Positions 40,891-48,007 of a stretch of 64,000 nucleotides of DNA are shown here, piece after piece. Position numbers and translations under genes: made by a program. How positions within the stretch are numbered: the stretch's first letter is position 1; each line of letters begins with the position of its first letter. The stretch is from UBA2227 sp036677505 (lineage in GTDB: Bacteria; Bacillota_I; Bacilli_A; Erysipelotrichales; Erysipelotrichaceae), in the NCBI GenBank assembly GCA_036677505.1, contig JAVBWK010000021.1, positions 77,971 to 141,970 on the forward strand, given 5' to 3'. The notes beneath the pieces are model-generated. The model saw nothing but the letters and a program-made list of their open reading frames with translations. It ran no database searches and was not told the DNA's origin.

Positions 40891-41595
40891 CTACCCTCCC
40901 AAGTAAACTTTCTGAATTTCAGGACTGTTCAACAATTGCTCACCGGTACCGCCCAACACGATTGTCCCGGTTTCCAGTACATAGGCCCAATCCGCAATCT
41001 TCAAGGCCTGCATCGCATTTTGTTCAACCAAAAAGATGGTCGTGCCTTGCTCATTGATCTCGCGAATGATATTGAAGATTTCCTTGACCAACAGCGGTGC
41101 CAAACCCATGCTCGGCTCATCCAATAACAATAACCTTGGCCTTGCCATCAGTGCCCGAGAGATCGCAAGCATCTGCTGCTCTCCGCCAGACAGTGTAGAG
41201 GCATCCTGATTGCGGCGTGAATATAAAATATCAAATCGTTTAAATACTTTCTCCAAGTCTTCTTTGACACCGGCCTTATCTTTTCTCAGATAAGCACCCA
41301 TCTGAAGATTTTCCATGACGGTAAGACCTGAGAAAATCCTTCTTCCTTCAGGAACATGAACCAATCCTTGAGCAGGCAGCTGTGCAGGAGCTATGGTAAT
41401 AATGTCATTACCCTCAAAACTGATCGATCCCGAAGTCGGCTTGATCAATCCGCTGATCGTGCGTAACAACGTTGTTTTCCCTGCACCGTTAGAACCGATC
41501 AGAGATACGATCTTTCCCTGCGGTACATCAATGCTTACCCCTTTTAAGGCGTGAATGACACCGTAATGCACATTAAGATTTTCAACATGTAACAT
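40891..41595 (-). CDS. livF: Branched-chain amino acid ABC transporter ATPase LivF
   Basis: 234 residues. Walker A GSNGAGKTT near 34-42, Q-loop region and VHVPEGRRIFSGLTV, the signature LSGGEQQMLAISRALM, Walker B LLLLDEPSMGLAP, and the H-loop (here LVEQNA, the LivF variant without a histidine that is usual for this family). Energises import with LivG. Three bases upstream of the CBS-ACT gene, three bases downstream of livG. Confidence 0.93.
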   Translation of the reverse strand: MLHVENLNVHYGVIHALKGVSIDVPQGKIVSLIGSNGAGKTTLLRTISGLIKPTSGSISFEGNDIITIAPAQLPAQGLVHVPEGRRIFSGLTVMENLQMGAYLRKDKAGVKEDLEKVFKRFDILYSRRNQDASTLSGGEQQMLAISRALMARPRLLLLDEPSMGLAPLLVKEIFNIIREINEQGTTIFLVEQNAMQALKIADWAYVLETGTIVLGGTGEQLLNSPEIQKVYLGG

Positions 41596-41598
41596 AGT

Positions 41599-42375
41599 TT
41601 ACTCCTCTTCTCCTAAATACGCCTCAATGACCTTTGGATTTTTCTTCACTTCATCCGCAGTTCCGAAAGCGATCAGCTTTCCGTAATCCAACACAAAGAT
41701 CCGCTCACAGATATTCATGACCAAGGACATATCATGTTCGATCAGAACAATCGTTAGTCCCATTTCTTTTCTGATTTTTGCAATAAACTCTGTCAAAGCA
41801 TGCGTTTCCTGCGGGTTCATCCCTGCGGCCGGCTCATCGAGAAACAACAGCTTTGCTCCGGTTGCCATGGCACGGGCAATTTCGAGTTGGCGTTGTTTGC
41901 CATAGGGAAGATTCTTTGCCAAGTCATATGCCAGATCGTCCAGATTTACTTTCTTCAGAAACTCGTGTGCGCGAGTCTCAATATCCGCCTCAGAAACATA
42001 GAACTTTCCTAATCGGGTCAAGGCTCCGAACAATCCATATTGAGCTTGTTGATTCATCGCTATTTTGACATTATCCAATACAGTCAGCTCTTTGAACAGA
42101 CGAATGTTCTGAAATGTCCTCGCAACGCCCTGATGGGTAATTTTATATGGGGGCATCTTATTGAGTTCGATTTCCTTCCCGTCTTTATTAAGAAGCACCC
42201 GACCCTTGGTCGGCTTATAAACTCCGGTCAGCACATTGAACAGCGTCGTCTTGCCGGCTCCGTTAGGACCGATCAGCCCAACCAGTTCTCCTTCATTGAC
42301 CGAGATGGACACATTGGAGACGGCACTGAGACCACCAAAGTTCTTCGTCAGACGTTCTACAGTTAAGTAACTCAT
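41599..42375 (-). CDS. livG: Branched-chain amino acid ABC transporter ATPase LivG
   Basis: 258 residues with Walker A GPNGAGKTTLF at about 36-46, the LivG-specific VARTFQNIRLFKELTVLDNV, the signature LPYGKQRQLEIARAMA, Walker B LLFLDEPAAGMNP, the H-loop IEHDM and the C-terminal LAFGTADEVKKNPKVIEAYLG. Typical LivG length and motifs. It overlaps the livM stop by four bases. Confidence 0.94.
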   Translation of the reverse strand: MSYLTVERLTKNFGGLSAVSNVSISVNEGELVGLIGPNGAGKTTLFNVLTGVYKPTKGRVLLNKDGKEIELNKMPPYKITHQGVARTFQNIRLFKELTVLDNVKIAMNQQAQYGLFGALTRLGKFYVSEADIETRAHEFLKKVNLDDLAYDLAKNLPYGKQRQLEIARAMATGAKLLFLDEPAAGMNPQETHALTEFIAKIRKEMGLTIVLIEHDMSLVMNICERIFVLDYGKLIAFGTADEVKKNPKVIEAYLGEEE

Positions 42376-43352
42376 GCTGATTTCTCCTTTCGCGGTTTTT
42401 TGCCCAACGACATTTTATAACCCAGAATCTTATCCAAACCAAACTCCTTTGAACCAAGCAATCCTTGAGGTCTGAATATCATGACAACAATCAGAATAAG
42501 TGCATAAGTGATCAGCCGGACTTCGGCATATCTCTGTAAAAGAACGTTAATGACACCGATGAACCCGGTCGCAAGTACTGATCCGGTGAGGGAGCCCATA
42601 CCGCCAAAAACAACAACAATCAAAATATTGATCGAAGTGGCAATCCCAAAGGTCTCTGGCTTAACCACGTAATAAGTCGTTGCATAAAGAGCTCCGGCTA
42701 CAGATGCCAAGACAGCACCAAATATAAAAGCAATGACCTTATATTTGGTCGTATTGATGCCCATTGCTTCCGAAGCGATTTCATCTTCTTTGATAGAAAT
42801 ACAAGCACGGCCGATGGCTGAATTCTTAAAGTTTGCGGATAAAACGACCGCAATCACCACAAACACAAATAGCAACGGCCAACTGATCAGATTCTTTATA
42901 TTACTGATTCCGCTGGCACCATTGGTGATTTCCAAATTCAATATCACGATACGGATAATTTCGCCAACACCTAACGTGGCGATGGCCAGATAATCCCCCT
43001 TTAATCGCAAAGTCGGTATAGCAACAACTAAGGAGATAAGAATACTGATGGCCATACCAATCAACATACCAAGCAAAAGGCCTGTTAAATCCGGCATGGT
43101 TTGCATGACAATGGCTGCACTGTATGCCCCAATGGACATAAACCCAGCGTGCCCTAAAGACAATTGTCCGGTAATACCGATAATGATATTTAAGCTGACG
43201 CCCAAAATGATATAAATTCCGATCCAATATACAACTTGTCGATAGTATGGGGTTATGATGCGCGCATCAATCAGAAACTGTATAACAAAAAAGAAAACGA
43301 CAAGACTTGCGAACCAGATCAGATTTTTCTTGGAGAATAGATTTTTCATCAT
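42372..43352 (-). CDS. livM: Branched-chain amino acid ABC transporter permease LivM
   Basis: 326 residues with about 9-10 hydrophobic segments. LGVSLNIIIGITGQLSLGHAGFMSIGAYSAAI is the characteristic LivM block and GRACISIKEDEIASEAMGINTTKYKV the ATPase-coupling (EAA-like) loop. It ends in RPQGLLGSKEFG. Forms the channel with LivH. It overlaps livH and livG by ATGA-type junctions. Confidence 0.93.
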   Translation of the reverse strand: MMKNLFSKKNLIWFASLVVFFFVIQFLIDARIITPYYRQVVYWIGIYIILGVSLNIIIGITGQLSLGHAGFMSIGAYSAAIVMQTMPDLTGLLLGMLIGMAISILISLVVAIPTLRLKGDYLAIATLGVGEIIRIVILNLEITNGASGISNIKNLISWPLLFVFVVIAVVLSANFKNSAIGRACISIKEDEIASEAMGINTTKYKVIAFIFGAVLASVAGALYATTYYVVKPETFGIATSINILIVVVFGGMGSLTGSVLATGFIGVINVLLQRYAEVRLITYALILIVVMIFRPQGLLGSKEFGLDKILGYKMSLGKKPRKEKSA

Positions 43353-44227
43353 ACTTTCTCCTTCACATTCTTACCTAACAATCCGCTGGGCTTAACCAGC
43401 AGGATAAGGATCAAAATAGCAAAAACCACCGCATCTTTATACAACGTACTTCCGTATCCGGCAACATACGTTTCTATCAAACCAATGGCAAAACCGCCGA
43501 TCATGGCTCCGGGGATAATTCCGATCCCACCGAATACAGCAGCTACGAAGGCTTTCAATCCGGGAGTGAATCCCATAAACGGGAATACTTTGATATAATA
43601 CAAGCCGACCATGATTCCTGCGGCTGCAGCCAATGCACTGCCGATGGCAAATGTAATCGTTATGACATTATCAACATTGACTCCCATCAGGGTAGCGGCG
43701 TCTTTATCGACGGCGACCGATCGCATTGCCCGCCCCAATTTTGTTTTCGAAACAATAAACTGAAGGATCAGCATCAAAGCTATCGATGTAGCAAAGATGA
43801 CCAACTGCAACATGTTCAGGCGTAAGCCCATAAAAGTAAAAAACCGGTTAGGGATCACTTGCGGGAACGCATAAATATTCGCACCCATAACCATCAGCAC
43901 ACCGTTTTGAATCAGAAATGAAACGCCGATGGCAGTAATCAATGCGGCTGTGCGTGTTGATTTGCGCAAAGGTTTGTAAGCAACCCGTTCGATAATGACA
44001 CCAAACAGGGCTGTAACGGCCATCGCTAAAATAAAGGCAAGGTAAATCGGCAAGTTCAAATTCATAACAGCTATCATTCCGACATAGGCACCAAACATAA
44101 ATATTTCTCCATGAGCGAAGTTTATGAGCTTGATGATCCCGTAAACCATGGTATAGCCCAGGGCAATCAATGCATAAACTCCGCCAATGGAGAGACCGTT
44201 AATCGTCTGTTGTAAAAATTGTTGCAT
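43349..44227 (-). CDS. livH: Branched-chain amino acid ABC transporter permease LivH
   Basis: 292 residues from the ATG at 44227 (AGGAGG upstream). About eight hydrophobic segments; NGLSIGGVYALIALGYTMVYGIIKLINFAHGEIFM at the N-terminus and GRAMRSVAVDKDAATLMGVNVD are the family marks. Follows livJ after an intercistronic hairpin, consistent with lower expression of the membrane parts than of the binding protein. Confidence 0.93.
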   Translation of the reverse strand: MQQFLQQTINGLSIGGVYALIALGYTMVYGIIKLINFAHGEIFMFGAYVGMIAVMNLNLPIYLAFILAMAVTALFGVIIERVAYKPLRKSTRTAALITAIGVSFLIQNGVLMVMGANIYAFPQVIPNRFFTFMGLRLNMLQLVIFATSIALMLILQFIVSKTKLGRAMRSVAVDKDAATLMGVNVDNVITITFAIGSALAAAAGIMVGLYYIKVFPFMGFTPGLKAFVAAVFGGIGIIPGAMIGGFAIGLIETYVAGYGSTLYKDAVVFAILILILLVKPSGLLGKNVKEKV

Positions 44228-44245
44228 AGAACCTCCTATATTCAA

Positions 44246-44282
44246 TGAAACAAACAGGTGAAAGGGGAACTTTCACCTGTTT
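44246..44282 (-). terminator. Intercistronic hairpin between livJ and livH
   Basis: A 12-bp stem (AAACAGGTGAAA/TTTCACCTGTTT) with a 7-base loop, followed on the minus strand by GTTTC only. It is a strong stem-loop without a proper T run, probably a mRNA-stability element or leaky terminator. Confidence 0.7.
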
Positions 44283-44303
44283 GACAGTACATGTCTTGTC
44301 GGA

Positions 44304-45455
44304 TTACGGATTGACGATCGTAGCTTCTACCTGAACTCCGTTTTCAAGTTTTACAACGACAGCAGATTTAACCGGATTGTTTAACGCATCAAACGAAATC
44401 GTGCCGGTAACGCCTGCGAAATTTGTCGTTGCCTTTAAAGCGTCACGAACTTTCACCGGATCGGTACCTGCGGATTCGATAGCTGCAAATAACATATAGG
44501 CAGCATCATAAGCCAATGCGCTCAATGCACTCGGTGCTTCACCGGTTTCAGCTTTATATGCAGTGATGAAATTCTGAACTTTTGCATCGGTGCTCAAAGT
44601 CGAGAAGTGGGTGGAGAAATATACGTTATTGACATTGGCTGCTCCACCGGCCAAATCATTGAGGTCAGGAGATTCAAATCCGTCCGGACCGATAATGGCA
44701 ACTTCAATACCCATGGCACGAGCCTGACCGATGATCAGACCGGCACGAGCGGCATAATCAGCGACAAACAGAACATCAAATTCCCCTAATCCTTTGATTT
44801 TTGTCAGCTGAGCACTAAAATCAGTATCTGTGTCAGTGTAATATTCAACGGTCAGCACTTCACCGCCATTGGATGCAAATTTATCACCAAAGATTTCTGC
44901 TAAATCTTTTGCATAATCCGATGAACTTGAACCCATGACAACAGCCTTTTTCGCCTGAAGGGTATTGGATGCAAAGTTTGCTAAGACCAATCCTTGGAAC
45001 GGATCAATGAAACAGGCTCTGAATACCCATGGATTGACAGCTGTACCATCCATGGTAACTGCTGCGTTGGTACCTGATGGTGTAAATGCCAATACTTCAT
45101 ACTGTTTTGCTACCGGACCGATCGCAAGGGTCGGAGCGGATGTAGCAGAACCAAGCATAGCTACCACGCCATCTTCTGTAGCGAGTTTTGTGGCATTTTC
45201 CACTGCTTTCGCCGTATCATATGCATTGTCATAAACAACCAATTCGACTTGTTTGCCGTCAATTCCACCTTTGGCATTGATTTCTTTAACAGCTAATTGA
45301 AAGGCAAGTCTTTCAGGAACTCCGTAAACAGATACTTCCCCAGTCAATTCCAAATTGACACCGATTTTGATCGTCTCAGCCTCTTTCGGGCCGCAAGCGG
45401 TCAATGCACCCAGGACCATCATCACAACGGCCAGTAATGTGAATAATCTTTTCAT
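44304..45455 (-). CDS. livJ: Branched-chain amino acid-binding lipoprotein
   Basis: 383 residues. Signal peptide with lipobox LTAC (lipidated Cys about 21), then the periplasmic-binding-protein type I fold (IKIGVNLELTGEVSVYGVPERLAFQLAVKEINAKGGIDGK; GPVAKQYEVLAFTPSGTNAAV). The extracytoplasmic receptor of the LivHMGF transporter. First gene of the operon, behind a strong promoter and a cre-like site. Confidence 0.94.
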   Translation of the reverse strand: MKRLFTLLAVVMMVLGALTACGPKEAETIKIGVNLELTGEVSVYGVPERLAFQLAVKEINAKGGIDGKQVELVVYDNAYDTAKAVENATKLATEDGVVAMLGSATSAPTLAIGPVAKQYEVLAFTPSGTNAAVTMDGTAVNPWVFRACFIDPFQGLVLANFASNTLQAKKAVVMGSSSSDYAKDLAEIFGDKFASNGGEVLTVEYYTDTDTDFSAQLTKIKGLGEFDVLFVADYAARAGLIIGQARAMGIEVAIIGPDGFESPDLNDLAGGAANVNNVYFSTHFSTLSTDAKVQNFITAYKAETGEAPSALSALAYDAAYMLFAAIESAGTDPVKVRDALKATTNFAGVTGTISFDALNNPVKSAVVVKLENGVQVEATIVNP

Positions 45456-45484
45456 GAATACCCTCCTCTAGGTAATATGGTTTG

Positions 45485-45513
45485 ATTATAAATGAAAGCA
45501 ATGTAAATTACAA
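45485..45513 (-). promoter_or_regulatory. Promoter of the liv operon
   Basis: TTGTAA (45513-45508), 17 bases, TATAAT (45490-45485) on the minus strand. TGTAAATTACA (45502-45512) is an 11-base palindrome over the -35 element and could bind a regulator. Confidence 0.7.
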
Positions 45514-45534
45514 TGATTATTTTACATTTGACGC

Positions 45535-45548
45535 TGAAAACGTTCACA
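45535..45548. promoter_or_regulatory. cre (CcpA) site upstream of the liv promoter
   Basis: TGAAAACGTTCACA matches the cre consensus TGWNANCGNTNWCA at all 14 positions. Its centre is about 60 bases upstream of the expected transcription start, a position where CcpA activates rather than represses in other Bacillota. Confidence 0.65.
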
Positions 45549-45576
45549 CAGTTTTCACATTAGCTTTCATCACATT

Positions 45577-45596
45577 AAAAAACCTCCGAAGAGGTC
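45577..45596 (-). terminator. Terminator of the RPH-like/PlsY-like/ABC operon
   Basis: On the minus strand ACCTC-TTCG-GAGGT followed by TTTTTT, beginning at the stop codon of the ABC permease. It closes the four-gene operon. Confidence 0.85.
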
Positions 45597-46395
45597 ATAC
45601 GGCAATATCTTTTTTGGAATAGAAATAAAGTGAAGCACCAATGCCGACGATGAGTGCCACCCCCAGCACAATCAGAGATAATGTGGCAATTCTTTCATCC
45701 TCAACGATATCAGCGGCATCAAAGTACTTGAAAGGAGTGAGATATCGAAGATCCTTTGCGTCTTCACTGAGAGTTGAAACGACACTTGCAAAGTATGTCC
45801 CTAATACAACGCCGATTGAAATCGGGTATACGGATCTGGCCTTGACCACAAATACGGATATCAGTAAACCGACAGCACCAAATAAAAGATGCATCAGATA
45901 TGGTCCGATAATCAGCAAGATCAGGATGTTTACATCATACTCACCTCGGGCATATAAATCAAACAAAATTAAATTACATATACCAAAAGCCAGGTTGAAA
46001 ATCGTGATGTTTGTAAAAGCTGCCAGCGTTTTAGCGATCAGAACATTGCTGCGGGTTACCGGACGAGTCAGTAAAAACTCAGCTGTGTGTTCGCTTTCCT
46101 CTCTGGAAAGAACACTGATAAACAGCAACATGGCATAAATACTGCCAAACAAGGTGATGAATATATATACTTGCGTTCCATAAAAACCCATCGGATCAGC
46201 CATTTTCAGCCGGTCAAAATTGAACGCTGCCACAAGCTCTTTGGGATATTGTTCCATCAACCGTTGAAGCTCAACTGCCTGATCGCGAATGGTCGGAAAG
46301 AAGGTCATCAGAAACACACTGAAAAGTATCATCGTTACCGTCCAGACGATCAGTGCTGTCCGGTTTCGGGCTAGCTCACGAAAATAGATGGCCAT
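45595..46395 (-). CDS. ABC-2 type transporter permease
   Basis: 266 residues, six hydrophobic segments: one near the N-terminus (LIVWTVTMILFSVFLMTFF), a long extracytoplasmic loop, then SIYAMLLFISVLSREESEHTAEFLLTRPVTRSNVLIAK (coupling region), and four further helices. Family: ABC-2 exporter permease without its own nucleotide-binding domain, always paired with an ATPase (encoded four bases upstream). Likely exports a small molecule, lipid or peptide, or inserts into a resistance system. Confidence 0.85.
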   Translation of the reverse strand: MAIYFRELARNRTALIVWTVTMILFSVFLMTFFPTIRDQAVELQRLMEQYPKELVAAFNFDRLKMADPMGFYGTQVYIFITLFGSIYAMLLFISVLSREESEHTAEFLLTRPVTRSNVLIAKTLAAFTNITIFNLAFGICNLILFDLYARGEYDVNILILLIIGPYLMHLLFGAVGLLISVFVVKARSVYPISIGVVLGTYFASVVSTLSEDAKDLRYLTPFKYFDAADIVEDERIATLSLIVLGVALIVGIGASLYFYSKKDIAV

Positions 46396-46398
46396 GGC

Positions 46399-47283
46399 TT
46401 AATCCTCCTTCTGATAAAAATGCATGAATATATCTTCTAAACTCGGCTCTTCGATCCAGAGATTTTCAATGCTTGTTTCACTCAACTTTTGCGCTAATGT
46501 ATTCATATCCCCATTATAAATAAACTCCATCTGCCTGTCCTTTATGGTAATGCCCGCACTGCCTTTGATTTCAAAATTAAGCATATCCTTTACATCCGAA
46601 AAATTGATACGGATCGTCTTGTACAGACTTCCTCTTAAATTTTCAACCGAATCAATTTTCAAGATCCGCCCTTCTTTGACGATGGCTACCTGATCGCACA
46701 TTTTCTGAATTTCACTTAAGACATGCGAGGAGAAGAAGATCGTCGTCCCGCGTTTGTTCTCCTCTCGCAAAACATCATAAAGTTTATTTTGGATCAACGG
46801 ATCCAATCCGGAGGTCGGTTCATCAAGAATTAAGAGCGGCGGTTTATGAAGCAAGGCCTGAACAATGGCTAACTTTTTCTTATTTCCGGAAGAGAGGTCA
46901 CTTATCGGTCGGGTCGTATCCACATCCAAGCGTTCACATAGCGACTTGATTCTCTCCTTCGCTTCTTTATCATAAAACTTCGCCGAGTACTTAAGGAAAT
47001 CCCCGACTTTCATGTCGTCATAAAAGTTGACTTCAGCCGGAACGTATCCGACGCTGTGGCGGATTTTGTGTCCCTCTTTCAAGCAGTCCATCCCAAGGAT
47101 TTCGGCCGATCCGGAGGTAGCATGAATCAGTGATAACAAGGTCCGGATCGTCGTTGACTTCCCCGCTCCGTTAGGACCGATGAACCCGTAAATCGACCCT
47201 TGCGGTACACTGAAACTCACATCAATGATCCCTCGGGCTTTACCATAGTATTTCGTTAAGTTCTTTACTTCAATTGCATTCAT
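46399..47283 (-). CDS. ABC-type multidrug/bacteriocin exporter ATPase
   Basis: 294 residues. Walker A GPNGAGKSTTIRTL near residue 38, the signature LSSGNKKKLAIVQALL, Walker B LLILDEPTSGLDPL, the H-loop FFSSHVL, then a C-terminal extension of about 80 residues that is beta-rich (KTIRINFSDVKDML). Pairs with the permease three bases downstream. CcmA/DrrA-like family. Confidence 0.93.
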   Translation of the reverse strand: MNAIEVKNLTKYYGKARGIIDVSFSVPQGSIYGFIGPNGAGKSTTIRTLLSLIHATSGSAEILGMDCLKEGHKIRHSVGYVPAEVNFYDDMKVGDFLKYSAKFYDKEAKERIKSLCERLDVDTTRPISDLSSGNKKKLAIVQALLHKPPLLILDEPTSGLDPLIQNKLYDVLREENKRGTTIFFSSHVLSEIQKMCDQVAIVKEGRILKIDSVENLRGSLYKTIRINFSDVKDMLNFEIKGSAGITIKDRQMEFIYNGDMNTLAQKLSETSIENLWIEEPSLEDIFMHFYQKED

Positions 47284-47286
47284 GTG

Positions 47287-48006
47287 TTAACCCTTTCTCT
47301 TGAATGTTTTATTGAACCAATCGGACATTTTCAGCATTCCTCGTCCCATCGGTGTCGTTTCCAACATCATTTTCGAATCCACATTGACTACCTTCTTGAT
47401 TTCAGTATATTGTTTTAAATCAGGCAGCATAGCTAATATGACCAAAATATTGACGATGATCGCATATAAGACATACTCCCATCGTGACGTGGTAAACCAC
47501 AGCCACGGAAGCAACAGCCATAATCCGGCAAGATACGCCGCAAAGAAATCTTTGACAATCGCAAATCCTAAGAACATTCCGGCAGACATAGTGACGATGG
47601 CTCCGATCAAATCAATCGCAAACAACCCGCCATAATAAGCGGATATTCCCCGACCGCCTTTGAACTTAAAGAAAATCGGCCAGATATGCCCCGCCATCCC
47701 ACCGACAGCTGCTGTTAACAGGTAGGTCTGATCAGGAAACAGCCAACGGAACACAAGTACCGGTATCGTCACTTTCAGGATATCTCCCAAACTGATCAGT
47801 AAACCGATCCGCGGACCAAACTGCATCGAAGCCGCTGCGGCGCCATAACTGCCGACTTTATAGGTAAGATCCGTTCCTTCTACCTTCACTTCCGGATTCA
47901 CGAATTGTTCATTGGGTCGTAAAATCTTGGGCACAACCCGGGTAAATGTAACTGAGCCGATCAAATACGTGAGAACAAATGCCATTAGGTGAATCTTCCA
48001 GTCCAT
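47287..48006 (-). CDS. PlsY-like membrane acyltransferase paralog
   Basis: 239 residues, about six hydrophobic segments. The central AGHIWPIFFKFKGGRGISAYYGG matches the PlsY motif GHxxPxFxxFKGGKG. The N-terminal PlsY motif with its conserved GSGNxGAxN is replaced by VGSYGAAAASMQFG, and the intervening arginine/aspartate block is missing. Genuine PlsY transfers an acyl group from acyl phosphate to glycerol-3-phosphate; this paralog may act on another acceptor. It is one base from the RPH-like gene and three from the ABC ATPase. Confidence 0.75.
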   Translation of the reverse strand: MDWKIHLMAFVLTYLIGSVTFTRVVPKILRPNEQFVNPEVKVEGTDLTYKVGSYGAAAASMQFGPRIGLLISLGDILKVTIPVLVFRWLFPDQTYLLTAAVGGMAGHIWPIFFKFKGGRGISAYYGGLFAIDLIGAIVTMSAGMFLGFAIVKDFFAAYLAGLWLLLPWLWFTTSRWEYVLYAIIVNILVILAMLPDLKQYTEIKKVVNVDSKMMLETTPMGRGMLKMSDWFNKTFKRKG

Positions 48007-48007
48007 A

